DNA from: Prorocentrum cordatum
Lineage: Eukaryota; Sar; Dinophyceae; Prorocentrales; Prorocentraceae
Length of the DNA stretch: 64,000 nucleotides
Assembly (NCBI GenBank): GCA_963575745.1
Contig: CAUYUJ010014772.1
Location: forward strand, 116,001-180,000
Reading direction: 5' to 3'
The notes under the pieces are model-generated. The model had not been told where the DNA came from. It was given only the letters and a program-made list of their open reading frames with translations, and made no database searches. The position numbers and the translations under genes were made by a program. Below are positions 11,476-22,095 of this stretch, piece after piece (position 1 is the stretch's first letter; each line of letters begins with the position of its first letter).

Positions 11476-12179
11476 CACGATTCCGGTTCGACTCGGCTCG
11501 AGATACCAGCGTCGGTCAGGGCCAGCCAGGCGCGGCGATCCGATCCCGACCCGCTCGGGGGCCATCCGCTGGCGATCCGATCCGGTTCCGAGGCGAGCCG
11601 GCTTCGCGACGAGGTCCAGCTCAGGCTTGCCAGCCCGAGGCAGAGCCCGAGACAGACGGTCGGGAGCTCCGGTCGGGAAGGTTAGCCTCGAAGTTCGAGG
11701 GGTTCGGTCGTTTTCGTCGGTTCTGGGCGGCTTCCCAGCCTCGGGATGCTCTCCAAGAGCCGCGCCTCGCCGAGAGCGTTCGGGGGCTGCCCGGGCCCCG
11801 AAGACCAAAAGAGGCAGCGTCAGGGCGGCCGAGATTCGAGGATCGAGGCTCGAGGATTGAGATTCGAGGCTCGAGGCTGGAGAGGTTGCTCGGGCACCTC
11901 GCCGAGAGCCGGCGGGGCTGGAGGACGTGTCGGGCGTCGCGGCCGCTCCAGCTTGACCGGCCCAAGGCAGGGCCCGAGAGATGCGGTCGGCTATGTTTGC
12001 CTTGGCGCGTCGCGCCGAGGGTCCTGGCCCACCGCGTTTCGGTGCGTCGCGCTGTCGACGCCCCTGTCCCCCTTTCCAGGGCGTCCAGGTCCTTGGCCTC
12101 ACCCAGCCTGCCGCCCCGCGAAGCGGAGCGGCACGCCATCCGCTTGCAGAGCATGGCGTGTCGCCGCGGCGAGTTGGTG
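11476..12179. other. GC-rich non-coding stretch
   Basis: Includes the reverse copy of dispersed repeat B (11725-11795) and short repeats of GATTCGAGGCTCGAG type near 11835-11880. Long open frames on both strands reflect the lack of stops at high GC. Confidence 0.4.
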
Positions 12180-12320
12180 AGCACAAGGAGGAGGACGAGG
12201 AGGAGAAGGAGGAGGAGGAGGAAGAAGATGAGGAGGAAAAGGGGAGGAGGAGGAAAAGGAGAGGAGGAGGAAAAGGGGAGGAAGAGGAAAAGGGCAAGGG
12301 GCAGGGGGAGGAAGGGGGGG
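12180..12320. repeat. (GAG)n purine tract
   Basis: Interrupted GAG/GGA repeat. Confidence 0.85.
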
Positions 12321-12784
12321 ACGAGCTCTTGATCGTAACTCCTAGGACCCGTTTCACTGCGGGCCCCTCCCTTGCGCTCGTGCCGACTAGGAGAGGCGAG
12401 GCAATCTGCGACGCCGCCGCCGAGGACGCTGGCGCCCACAAGAATGGCGCGGCGGAGGACCTCAGAGGAGAAACAAACAGACCGACACCGATGCCCCAGA
12501 CCCTCTCGCGTCGTGCCGGGCCCCTGGATCGGCAGAAGAAGAAGTCAGAATGAGAAGAACGGTCCCCGTGAGTGGTCGAGTTCTCCAGAAGTTCGCATTG
12601 CGAACAAAAAAGCACGGCGCTGGGGTCCAGGGGCCCAATGCCCAGACCCCCGACGTGGTGCTGTCTTCAATCCCGAGGTGTTTGTTCCTCGACTTCGGTC
12701 CACGGGGGCCGTGCGCGGGTCGCACCAGCAGACGAATTCTGTGACATGCCCTCGGATTCGAAACAGACATAAAAAAATCAATCA

Positions 12785-12785
<1 letters not shown>

Positions 12786-12824
<39 letters not shown>
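12786..12824. repeat. (CAA)n microsatellite
   Basis: About twelve CAA units directly before a dispersed element at 12853-13022. The partner copy at 31385-31553 is also preceded by CAA units. Confidence 0.9.
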
Positions 12825-12852
12825 CATTTTACCCGAACGCGTGGTGTTCTCC

Positions 12853-13022
12853 CCAGTGCCAGGGTTTTCATACGACACCAGGCAATACCCCCACTTCGTG
12901 GGGGGGCATTACAAGCTCTACCAAATATCCAAACGACTCTTCGCGACCACCCAAACCCAGCTTCCCGCCCTATGACGTTGGGACACTTCACTTCGTGGCG
13001 TGCGGACGACCGTGGCTACTAC
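12853..13022 (+). repeat. Dispersed element C, copy 1
   Basis: About 170 bp closely matching 31385-31553, including CCAGTGCCAGGGTTTTCATA, a hairpin of TACCCCCACTTCGTGGGGGG type, and GACACTTCACTTCGTGG. Both copies follow a (CAA)n tract, which suggests the tract belongs to the element or is its target. Confidence 0.7.
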
Positions 13023-13611
13023 ACTGGCGTGGGGTACACACCCACAGAACTTGGTCACTTATTCGGGGCGCGCATGTGCCCAGCATGGTGCAATTGTGCC
13101 ATACAATACATAATACAGAGAGACAGAGAGAGAGACAGAGAGCAGACAGAGAGAGAGACAGAGAGAGCGGAGTTGGTCACATTTTTGGGTCAAGTTCCTG
13201 GGATGATGGGAATACACAACTCTGTTACATTTGATAGTGTGCACGACACACATGAGATGATACGTACTCGCAAGATAGTTGGTCACATTTGTGGAATTCC
13301 TGGGCGGATGTGGGGATACACAAATACCTTTGTTACCAGTGCTAGACATGGTACAGACACTGAGAGAGAGAAGGCGAGACAGAGGAAGAGAGCGGGAGAG
13401 AGAGAGACAAAGAGAGAGAGAGACAGAGAGAGAGGAGTTCGTCACATTTTTTAATCAAATTCCTGTGCCGAAGTGGGAATACGCAAAGGCATCAGTTGCA
13501 TATGACCCGTAGGGTACATGGTACACATGATCATGGTACGTACGCACAAGATGGTTGATCACATCTTTAGGGCAAATTCCTGAGGGATGTGGGAATACAC
13601 AAGAGAGAGAG

Positions 13612-13830
13612 AGACGATATGGTTTTCCCGATGGTTGTCTCGATGGTTGTCCCGATGGTTGTCCTGATGATCGTGGTTGTCCCGATCGTCGTCCCCATGG
13701 TTGTCCCGATAGTTGTCCTGATGGTTATGGTTGTCCCGATCGTTGTCCACATGATTGTCCCGCTGGTTGTCCCGATGGTTGTTCGGATGGTTGTCCCGAT
13801 GGTTGTCCCGATGGTTGTCGCGATGCTGCC
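13612..13830 (+). repeat. GATGGTTGTCCC minisatellite
   Basis: About eighteen tandem 12-bp units with variants (GATCGTTGTCC, GATGATCGTGG). It lies at the left end of the Helitron-like block, after GA-rich tracts at 13110-13170 and 13360-13440. Confidence 0.9.
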
Positions 13831-13986
13831 ATACTTTCTTTTTCTATCGCCCAGCCTCGGCGAACAGTGCCGGCGGGGGAACAGGGAGCATACTGCCAGA
13901 GCGCACTCATACTGTCATGAGCGGCCAAGGGCATGCGGCATACGGAACGGCACTCATACTGTCATGAGCGGCCAACGGCATACAGC

Positions 13987-14949
13987 CTACAGACGCGAAG
14001 GCTCCTCCTCCTGGGTCCCGTCCGTGATGGCGCCAATCCGCGGCGATACCTGAGGCTGGACAGGTGGCAGCACGGAGGCCATACGCGTCGCAATGGCGAC
14101 ATCAGGGATGTGTCCGAGCACGATGCTCATACGCCTGCTCGCGGATGCCGGGCCCGTGGCTGCGAGAGGAAATACCGCCAAGACGCCCGGGACCTGCACC
14201 GTGATACCGAGGTCCAGTCGGTAGTCCATTAGATTCCCATGCGGCGACTGGCCCCACGGTCGGTATACGTCCTGGTGCCACCATTGGTCCTGTGTCGGGT
14301 ATACCCCGGGCTCGCCCGCGGCAACCCACAGTGCCATACCCTGCGGCTCATACCCCATGGATGGCGCGTGAATGGCGATGAATACGTCCAAGCTCATCAA
14401 GGCCCTATACGAAAGCCCCGATACGACCTCGGCGTGAACGCGAATACGAAGTCGATCCAAGATCCTGCGAAGGCCGGCATACATCCACTCGCCGTGCCGG
14501 ACGAATACGTCGCGTGTCCAGTCACGTATGCCGGCGGTGGCGCTGAGCTGCTCGAGCACATACGCGAGCGTGCCCAGTACCCGCCCTTCTGGATCTCGAA
14601 AGCCGTGGAGGTTCCCGAATACGAGGTTCGCGTAGAAGAAGACGTCGAACGCGAACCACTCAGGCGTCTCGATACCGCCCCTACGCTTCATGTTCTCGTC
14701 GACCTCCGAGTTGGCCTTCGATACTCGCGTGGACGCAGCCGTTGATACGCAGAGGCATACACCCATGACTCCATTCCACACCGCGGGGGAGTAGATACCC
14801 GTAGCGAACCATCTGCTCTCGGCAAGCATCTTCAGCCATACGAATACAGCATTCTCGCCGCCGCGTGGGACGTTCCAGTCCCACATACGCTGGGCGACCT
14901 GCTGTTGCGATGGAGTATACTCTCCGGCGGCGTCCCAGTCCCCGTCCAT
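13987..14949 (-). CDS. Unrecognised protein, element-associated
   Basis: An open frame of about 320 codons starting at the ATG at 14949 (MDGDWDAAGEYTPSQQQ). The frame stays open upstream to about 15156, but that stretch (YLRIYVFAYLRI) is coded by a short ATACG-rich tandem repeat and is unlikely to be protein. Composition is normal and non-repetitive, with Trp-rich segments (WNVPRGGENAVFVWLKMLAES, YPTQDQWWHQDVYRPWGQ), which argues for a real gene. No family is recognised. GTAT occurs about every 50 bp on the coding strand in all three codon phases, as in the neighbouring genes. It is the last gene of the minus-strand series. Confidence 0.5.
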   Translation of the reverse strand: MDGDWDAAGEYTPSQQQVAQRMWDWNVPRGGENAVFVWLKMLAESRWFATGIYSPAVWNGVMGVCLCVSTAASTRVSKANSEVDENMKRRGGIETPEWFAFDVFFYANLVFGNLHGFRDPEGRVLGTLAYVLEQLSATAGIRDWTRDVFVRHGEWMYAGLRRILDRLRIRVHAEVVSGLSYRALMSLDVFIAIHAPSMGYEPQGMALWVAAGEPGVYPTQDQWWHQDVYRPWGQSPHGNLMDYRLDLGITVQVPGVLAVFPLAATGPASASRRMSIVLGHIPDVAIATRMASVLPPVQPQVSPRIGAITDGTQEEEPSRL

Positions 14950-15499
14950 GACAAAGGAGATACGTAAGATGGAAGATACGTGAATACGAAGATACGCAAA
15001 TACGTAAATGCGAAGATACGCAAATGCACCTTGAGCACAAATGGCTGCGGCATACATGCGAATGTTGATGTGGCAAAGTGGCCAAGCCCATACGAACAGA
15101 AACGAACCACATACATGTGCCAAAGTGCCATTCGTGCGACGTCCGCCGCCGCACATGCGACCAAGGCAGGCATACCGACATCATGTTTTTTTTTTTTGTT
15201 TGCCCCGGGCCTCATGGATTCCCCCCCTAGATCCCCATGTAACGGCGGCCCGGGCCGAAGTGCCCAGGGAAGACGGCTCGGGCCGAAGGCATTAAGAGAA
15301 TACGTAAAACCATTGAGCCCTGGGAGGCCCCCCCCAAGATCCCCAGACATGTCTTGCGGCTCGGGCCGAAGGCCTAAAGAGAATACATAACAACAGGGCC
15401 CTGGGAGGCCCCCCCAAGATCCCCAGATAGGTCTGGCGGCTCGGGCCAAAGGCCTAAAGAGAATACATAAAAACCATTGGGCCCTGGGAGGCCCCCCCC

Positions 15500-15660
15500 C
15501 CCCAGGAAAATGGTGGCCCCAAGAAAGCCCATGGTGACCCCAAGACAGCCTTTGATGGCCCCAAGACAGCCGATGGTGACCCCAAGAAAGCCTATGACGG
15601 CCCCAAGACAGCCCATGGTGGCCCCAAGACAGCCTGTGGTGGCCCCAAGACAGCAGCCAG
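15500..15660 (+). repeat. GGCCCCAAGACAGCC minisatellite
   Basis: About seven 21-bp units of ATGGTGGCCCCAAGAAAGCC type. A second small array of the same family is at 21970-22095, so this spacer sequence is shared across the element. Three longer copies of a CTCGGGCCGAAGGC-containing unit precede it (15240-15480). Confidence 0.8.
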
Positions 15661-15695
15661 TTGGTCACATTATTGGGGCAACTTTTGGCGCTGAG

Positions 15696-15861
15696 GCAGG
15701 CTGAGGCCGAGGCTGAGGCTGAGGCTGAAGCTGAAGAGGAAGCTGAAGCACTCTGAGGCCGAGGCTGAGGCTGATGCAGGCTGAGGCTGGGGTAGGCTGA
15801 CGCCGACGCTGAGGCAGGCTGTTGCCGAGGCAGGCCGAGGCTGAGGCTGAGGCTGGGATCC

Positions 15862-15892
<31 letters not shown>

Positions 15893-15917
15893 CCGTCGCC
15901 GTCACCCTCGCCGTCTG

Positions 15918-16002
<85 letters not shown>

Positions 16003-16008
16003 AGCAGC
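15696..16008. repeat. GAGGCTG repeat and (GCCGTC)n
   Basis: GAGGCT-type hexanucleotide units to about 15855, then a (GCCGTC)n array at 15865-16005. The motif GTTGGTCACATTATTGGGGC at 15660-15679, just before it, belongs to the element's spacer satellite. Confidence 0.85.
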
Positions 16009-16232
16009 CCACGATGCCACCTGGGAGCGGCAGCCCACTGTGCCACCAGGGACGCGAGAGCAACCCCCGAACCAGGTGTTCACGTTTTTGTGTTTTTTTT
16101 TTTTGCCACTCCCAACTTCATATATATACGCCCGAGGTGCAGAAAAGAGATACTCTGGTCTAAATGCATGCAGCACCTGCCTCCCCAGCGTGCACGCACG
16201 ACTCTGGAAGATTCGCCTCATACACCGTGCCC

Positions 16233-17063
16233 TCAGGAAGCCTTCCCGAAGTCGTTGACGCCGGAGACCTCGCTCACCCCCTCCACGTCCATACCGTTGT
16301 GGCCGACCGAGTGGCGGAGCTTCACAGCGGCCTGGAAGTCTTGAAGTGATACCTCGTGCTGCGATGGACCAGCTCCGTGAAAGCTGTTGCCGTGATACCT
16401 GAAACAGGTGGTAGCCCGATGGTGGCATTGAGCCACAAAGGCCAACCCCCCGCAACTTTGCCAATTGGCCATCATACGGACTCGCGACAGTTTAGTCTTG
16501 TCGAGCCAGTCATAGACCTGCTTCGCATACTTGTCCAACTCCGGCCCCGTCTTCGCGGTCGCCAGCACTGCGTCGCCCGTACCGCTCGCACGGAGGAGAG
16601 CAGCACCCTTCTTCTCAGGCTGCTTCTTGGGTGCCAGGCAATACTGCAAGGCCGGCAGGATCTCATCAATCTCTTTGTACAAATCGTTATACATCTGCTC
16701 CTTCAATACCGCCTTGTTCCCCGCCATTACCGAGGGATCCTTTTGATACTCGCAGAAGGTCTTCATCGCGTGAATGAAACGGTTAATACCGACACCCCTC
16801 CGCTCCGGCTCCTTGCTGCACATCTCCGACATCCATACGGCCCCGCTCTTCAGCGGCCCCTGCATCTGGGCCCATACCTGCGCGTCCTTCAACTTCGCGA
16901 ACTTCGAAGGCCCATACACGTTGAGCAACTGCGCGGGCAACGTCTCGTATACCTTCAGCCACTCCCGCTTCTTCTGGTCCTTCGGCTTCTCCACGGAGGC
17001 CGGGGCGCCCGTCGGCGCCGCAGCCCCGGCCAGGGCGAAGTCTGGGCAGTGGTCGAGTGTCAT
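16233..17063 (-). CDS. Unrecognised 276-residue protein, element-associated
   Basis: The start is the ATG at 17063 (MTLDHCPDFALAG); upstream codons run into spacer repeat. The middle is lysine- and glutamate-rich and looks helical (KPKDQKKREWLKVYETLPAQ, then a segment with MYNDLYKEIDEILPALQ). I recognise no domain. The frame is free of repeats, and the coding strand has GTAT about once per 50 bp in all phases. It lies between the 320-codon gene and the 445-codon gene, with satellite spacers on both sides. It could be an exon of a longer transcript. Confidence 0.5.
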   Translation of the reverse strand: MTLDHCPDFALAGAAAPTGAPASVEKPKDQKKREWLKVYETLPAQLLNVYGPSKFAKLKDAQVWAQMQGPLKSGAVWMSEMCSKEPERRGVGINRFIHAMKTFCEYQKDPSVMAGNKAVLKEQMYNDLYKEIDEILPALQYCLAPKKQPEKKGAALLRASGTGDAVLATAKTGPELDKYAKQVYDWLDKTKLSRVRMMANWQSCGGLAFVAQCHHRATTCFRYHGNSFHGAGPSQHEVSLQDFQAAVKLRHSVGHNGMDVEGVSEVSGVNDFGKAS

Positions 17064-17279
17064 ACGGAACCGCGGGGAATACACTTCCGAGTGGGAAGCC
17101 TGGTGCAGCCGTGCCGACTTTGGGAATATATGGCTGCAGTTTGAAACCGGATACCTACTACTGGCACACATGGCACTACTGGCACACATGCAGTTTTTGG
17201 ATACGTATTGCACATGATACGTACGACGGACAGCATGTTACATATGATACGTACGGCAAATCATCCGTATGATACACAT

Positions 17280-17445
17280 GCGACAGAGACCACAGTTGGT
17301 CAAATTTTTGGGGCAAGTTTTGCCACACACGCAGTGGTTACGTATAATACATATTGCACATGATACGTGTGAGAGACCTGAGACAGACACAACAGTTGGT
17401 CACATTTTTGGGGCAAAGTTGACGTACGAGTATATCTACATATGT
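17280..17445. repeat. Element spacer satellite, two units
   Basis: Two roughly 110-bp units with core TTGGTCA(C/A)ATTTTTGGGGC, followed by CACGCAGTGGTTACGTATAATACATATTGCACATGATACG-type sequence. The same family fills 19190-20720 and 22195-23275. Confidence 0.85.
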
Positions 17446-17645
17446 ATACATATATGTATAGAGGTGTATGTGACTGTGTATGTGCACGTGTGCGTGTAGA
17501 GGCATGGCTATGCGCGTCGGACTAGTATGTTTACATGTGTGTGTATGTGTATGTGTATGTCATTACTGGTGTATGCTCTTGTTTCATACAGTTCTGGTGG
17601 ACCCCTGCGTCAGACAACATGCAACTATACAAATGAACGCCGCCC
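17446..17645. other. Spacer
   Basis: AT-rich TATATGTATA sequence and TG-rich sequence. No gene seen. Confidence 0.4.
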
Positions 17646-18983
17646 TCAAGGTTCAGACAGCAACGCTTCCAACTTGACTTTGGATACACGTCTGGTGACC
17701 CACCTACCCTGAATTTTCATTCTTTGATACTCGCTGGCGCCGCGAGCGTGCACTGCGGATACCAGCTCCTCGTAACTCCTCTTCCGCGCCCCCGTGCCTG
17801 AAGGCTTCTGCATACCTCGCTTCACAAGCGCAGCGAGCTTCTTCACAGTATGCGACTTCCCGTACTTGATACCCAGACCCTTTGCGGCCTTGACCAAACC
17901 GCGATACTGCTGTGTATGCTGCCTCGCATACGTCTGGACCTTCTGAGTCACAACGCTCAGAGAACTCGCCAGCACGCGGAACTCTGGAATACCGTCCAAT
18001 TCCACCTTGGGACACAGACGGCGGCGACCCAACTGATACGCCACCTCCAAAGGTCCGCCAGCGCGCTTGCAGGGTAACTTCCGCAGCACAGCGAGTGATA
18101 CACCCACACAGCTGCGGATCCCCTCCAAAACCTGAATTGTGTGACAAAGCGTCGATACACTATATGCTAGCCCATTTCGGATACGCGAAACGTTTTCCCG
18201 CACAGACTTGCTCTTGTCATACACCTCCATGAGGTACCAAAGACCATGCAGCGAATACGTGTTGATAGCCTGCCGCGTCTCGCAGAACAATACATACATG
18301 GTCGCGACACTCACTTGAGACGTGGTGTTCAGAGCCCTCCTCATACGCCCCAATGCCGCGGTCATACTGTCGCAGGAAAGCACACCAAAATACGCGAGCT
18401 CCGCCGCAGCATGGCGTCTCCACTTCCCACACTGCCGCTTCAGAAACCACTGATGCAGCTCCTCGGTATACTCCGTTGGCGTGCAGCCCATGGAAAACTC
18501 AAGAATGGTAACAAAACACCGCATACAGTCCATGCTGTTATACTTACCTGCCATCTTCACCTGGTTCTTCTGAACGGCCACGGCCACATAGTCCGGGATA
18601 CTGTCCCCCATGGCCATGATGTCAGCGCTCGTGACCGAGACGCCCTTGACACGGGGACGCAGAAGCCCCGATACTACGTGCGACCACTTCTCCGCAAATG
18701 CAACAAGGCGCCGTCGTATACGAGCCCTGCGCAGAGTGCGAATAAAATTCAGACCAGAATACGCGATGTGCAAACCTTCCCGATGGGCTAAATACGTGCC
18801 ACCTCTCTCTTTGCATACAGCCTCGCAGTGCCGGACAAGACCGCAACAGAATGAATCGAAGTCCTGGACGAATACAATCCACTGATCCAAAAGGTAGTCA
18901 CATACGACAGGTACTCCTGCCTGGCCTCTGGTGAAACGCAGTAATACAAAGGACAGCACGAACAGATACCCTGCGGACTGCAT
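17646..18983 (-). CDS. Unrecognised 445-residue protein, element-associated
   Basis: The first ATG in the open frame is at 18983, and the frame is open back to a decayed DinoSL-like sequence at 19017-19036. The N-terminus is hydrophobic (SAGYLFVLSFVLLRF) and could be a signal or anchor. The rest is soluble-looking, with many Cys and Trp residues, and ends in a basic region (RKRSYEELVSAVHARGASEY). No family is recognised. GTAT is dense on the coding strand. A CAT/GAT microsatellite lies directly upstream of the leader relict, the same arrangement as at the LINE 5' ends, so this gene may descend from a retroposed cDNA. Confidence 0.55.
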   Translation of the reverse strand: MQSAGYLFVLSFVLLRFTRGQAGVPVVCDYLLDQWIVFVQDFDSFCCGLVRHCEAVCKERGGTYLAHREGLHIAYSGLNFIRTLRRARIRRRLVAFAEKWSHVVSGLLRPRVKGVSVTSADIMAMGDSIPDYVAVAVQKNQVKMAGKYNSMDCMRCFVTILEFSMGCTPTEYTEELHQWFLKRQCGKWRRHAAAELAYFGVLSCDSMTAALGRMRRALNTTSQVSVATMYVLFCETRQAINTYSLHGLWYLMEVYDKSKSVRENVSRIRNGLAYSVSTLCHTIQVLEGIRSCVGVSLAVLRKLPCKRAGGPLEVAYQLGRRRLCPKVELDGIPEFRVLASSLSVVTQKVQTYARQHTQQYRGLVKAAKGLGIKYGKSHTVKKLAALVKRGMQKPSGTGARKRSYEELVSAVHARGASEYQRMKIQGRWVTRRVSKVKLEALLSEP

Positions 18984-19016
18984 GCCAAGGCAATACGTGG
19001 CCAAGAATACCCCCCT

Positions 19017-19036
19017 CTTGAGCCAAAGTGCCTATG
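19017..19036 (-). other. Decayed DinoSL-like relict
   Basis: On the minus strand it reads CATAGGCACTTTGGCTCAAG and matches 17 of 20 positions of the 3' part of the dinoflagellate spliced leader. The downstream reading frame begins right after it. A chance match this good is unlikely in 64 kb, but it is not exact. Confidence 0.45.
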
Positions 19037-19059
19037 AGCAACGCACACACGCACAGACA

Positions 19060-19130
19060 TGACGATGATGATGCTGCTCGTAATGATGATGATGGTGATG
19101 ATGATGATGATGATGATGCTGACGTGGATG
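19060..19130. repeat. (GAT)n microsatellite
   Basis: GAT/ATG repeats directly upstream, on the minus strand, of the DinoSL-like relict. Confidence 0.85.
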
Positions 19131-19189
19131 ATGGCAGTTGCAGTTGTTTCATATTTACGCATTGCACAAGATACGTATGACAGCCATGA

Positions 19190-20720
19190 CACAGAGACAA
19201 AAGTTGGTCACAGTGTTGGGGCAGATTTTGCCACACACGCAGTTCCTGCATATGACACATGATACGTATGAGAGACAGAAGACAAAGAAAAGTTGGTCAC
19301 ATTTTTGGGGCAAATTTGGTCACGCATGCAGTTGTCACATAATTACATATTGCACATGATACGTATGACAGCCATGAGACAGAGACAAAAGTTGGTCACA
19401 TTTTTGGGGCAAATTTTGCCACACATGCAGTACTTACGTATGATACATATTGCACATGATACGTATGACAGAAAGAAGCCAGAGGAAAGTTGGTCACATT
19501 TTGTGGGGCAACTTTGGTCAAACATGCAGTTGTTTCATATTTACGTATTGCACAAGATACTTATGACAGCCATGACACAGAGACAAAAGTTGGTCACATT
19601 TGTGGGGCAGATTTTGCCACACACGCAGTTCTTACATATGGCACATGATACGTATGAGAGACAGAAAACAGAGTTGGTCACATTTTTGGGCTATTGGTCA
19701 CACATGCAGTTGTCACATAATTACATAGTGCACATGATACGTATGACAGCCATGAGACAGAGACAAAAGTTGGTCACATTGTTGGGGCAAATTTTGCCAC
19801 ACGTGCAGTTCTTACATATGATACACATTGCACATGAGTATGAGAGACAGAAGACAGGGAAAAGTTGGTCACATTTTTGGGGCAAATTTTGTCCCACATG
19901 TTGTTTCCTATTTACGTATTGCACAACATACGTATGACAGCCATGACAAAGAGGCAAAAGTTGGTCACATTTTTGGGGCAGATTTTGCCACACTTGTAGT
20001 TCTTACGTATGATACATATTGCACATGACACATATGAGAGACAGAAGCCAGAGGAAAGTTGGTCACATTTTTGGGGCAAATGTGGTCACACATGCAGTTG
20101 TTACATATCATACACATGGCACATGATACTTATGACAGCCATGACACAGAGACAAGAGTTGGTCACATTTTTGGGGCAGATTTTGCCACACAAGCAGTTC
20201 TTTCATATGGCACATGATACGTATGAGAGACAGAGGACAGAGAAAAGTTGGTCGCATTTTTCGGGCAAATTTGGTCACACATGCAGTTGTCACAAAATTA
20301 CATATCGCGCATGATACGTATGACAGCCATGAGACAGAGACAAAAGTTGGTCACATTTTTGGGGCAAATTTTGCCACACATGCAGTTCTTACGTATGATA
20401 CATATTGCACATGATACGTATGAGAGAAAGAAGACAGAGAAGAGTTGGTCACATTTGTGGGGCAAATTTGATCACACATGCAGTTCTTACATATGATACA
20501 TATTGCACATGATACGTATGAGAGACAGAAGACAGGGAAAAGTTGGTCACATTTTTGGGGCAAATTTTGTCCCACATGCAGTTGTTTCGTATTTACGTAT
20601 TGCACAAGATACGTATGACAGCCATGACACAGAGGCAAAAGTTGGTCACATTTTTGGGGCAGATTGTGCCACACTTGTAGCTCTTACGTATGACAGCCAT
20701 GACACAGAGGCAAAAGTCCG
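19190..20720. repeat. Element spacer satellite, main array 1
   Basis: About 13 units of roughly 105-125 bp. Each has AGTTGGTCACATTTTTGGGGC, TTTTGCCACACATGCAGTT, a GATACATATTGCACATGATACGTATGA-like palindromic stretch, and a GACAGCCATGACACAGAGAC or GAGACAGAAGACAGAG variant. Two sub-unit types tend to alternate, which suggests a higher-order dimer. The unit carries about two ATAC per repeat. Confidence 0.9.
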
Positions 20721-20744
20721 GCACCATACGTCATAGATCATTCC

Positions 20745-20935
20745 GGCGATGATGATGATGGTGATGATGATGATGGAGGTGATGGTGAGGGTGTTGGTGA
20801 TGGTGGTGATGGTGATGGTGAGGATGAGGGGAGGAGGAGGAGGAGGAGGAGGAGGAGGACGATGAGAGGAGGAGGAGAATTAAGAGAAGGCTGAGGAGGA
20901 GGACGAGGAAGAGGAGGAGGAGGATAAGAACGATG
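20745..20935. repeat. (GAT)n/(GAG)n microsatellite
   Basis: GATGATG then GAGGAG tracts. Just before it, 20724-20747 reads ATACGTCATAGATCATTCCGGCG, nearly the same as the end of the helicase gene at 23355-23380. Confidence 0.85.
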
Positions 20936-21071
20936 AGAAGAGCCAGGGACCCCGTGAATACCTCTCGGAGTCGAGTCGAAGCCTCGGGGGCGCTCTTGGG
21001 AGCCTTGGGGCGCTCTTGGGACCATCTCAGGGACATGCGATTTTTTTCTTTGAGTGCACAAGGAAACCAGT

Positions 21072-22016
21072 TCACAGACGCGAGCGGCTCATACCCGACA
21101 TCATACCCCACTGCACAATTTCTGTGTAGAAGTGGCGCAGCATGCCGATACTGCCGGAAGAGATGTGGCCAATACGGTCGGCAAGCTCGACTCCATGCAG
21201 GAGCTCTGCACCGGTCCGGGCATCGAGCCCCGGATACGTGCTGCGGCAAGCCAGAATGTGTCCGCATACAACGCCGACGAGGCGATCATACTCGCGACAC
21301 TCCGCGGAGTCAAAGTGCTTGGCATACTGCCACACCTCACTGGAAGCACCATACAGGAAGCAATGCTGAGGGCAATACGCGAAAGCCTGTGTGAGAAGTG
21401 ACGATACCGCGGCGAGTACCCCGGCCTCATACTTCCGCATGTCGGCCCGAGGCGGATACAGGTCATTCCCAAGGGATACCCATACCATGAACAGCGGCGC
21501 CTCGCAGCGCTCCTTGATACACTGAAATACATGCTGATACGTGCGGGAAACATCCCAATGGTTGAACGATGCGCCACCGCGAGCCACAAGGATACAGCGC
21601 TGGCCAGTATTCTCATACACCGCTTGGAGCACATCCTGCATATACACCGACCAGTGCTCGTCGCCGTATACGAAAGCCCCCGAGTCGACAACGATGATAC
21701 CATAGGGGCGATGCAATCCAGGAAATACCTCGCCCACCTCATTGCGCCATACAAGAGCCTGCGCAGCGCCCCAGTCATACAGAGAAGGGGAGGCAAGCAT
21801 GGCTCGCGAATACGCGGAACCTCGGATACTGTAGCAAAACCTGAAGGCAATAGGAAGTATCTCTGAGGGCCTACTGGCTACGGATACAGAAGATGCTGAC
21901 GACAGCGTGAAGTCATGGGCCGTCGGCAAGCCCTCGGCGAGGCGCAGCCGTGCAGAACAGCTCAGCCCGAACAGGCCCCAAGACAGCCTATGTGGCCCCA
22001 GCACAGATGGTCCCAA
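21072..22016 (-). CDS. SGNH/GDSL-like hydrolase, element-associated
   Basis: An open frame of up to 314 codons. The first 35 or so codons overlap a minisatellite, so the true start is uncertain. SGNH-type blocks appear in order: IVVDSGAF (nucleophile block, DS), VARGGASFNHW (Gly block), VSLGNDLY (Asn block, GND), and LADRIGHIS near the C-terminus, which resembles the catalytic Asp/His block but with three residues between D and H instead of the usual two. Esterases of this superfamily hydrolyse ester bonds. Some retrotransposons and large transposons are known to carry one, with unclear function. Satellite arrays flank it on both sides. GTAT is dense on the coding strand, as in the Rep/helicase gene. 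Confidence 0.6.
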   Translation of the reverse strand: MGPSVLGPHRLSWGLFGLSCSARLRLAEGLPTAHDFTLSSASSVSVASRPSEILPIAFRFCYSIRGSAYSRAMLASPSLYDWGAAQALVWRNEVGEVFPGLHRPYGIIVVDSGAFVYGDEHWSVYMQDVLQAVYENTGQRCILVARGGASFNHWDVSRTYQHVFQCIKERCEAPLFMVWVSLGNDLYPPRADMRKYEAGVLAAVSSLLTQAFAYCPQHCFLYGASSEVWQYAKHFDSAECREYDRLVGVVCGHILACRSTYPGLDARTGAELLHGVELADRIGHISSGSIGMLRHFYTEIVQWGMMSGMSRSRL

Positions 22017-22095
22017 GACAGCCTATGAAGCAGAACGTGATGGCCCCGGGAAAATTGTGGCCCCAAGAAAGCCTATGGTGGCCCCAAGATACGTA
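21970..22095 (+). repeat. GGCCCCAAGACAGCC minisatellite, second array
   Basis: Four or five degenerate units of the family found at 15500-15660. Confidence 0.7.
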
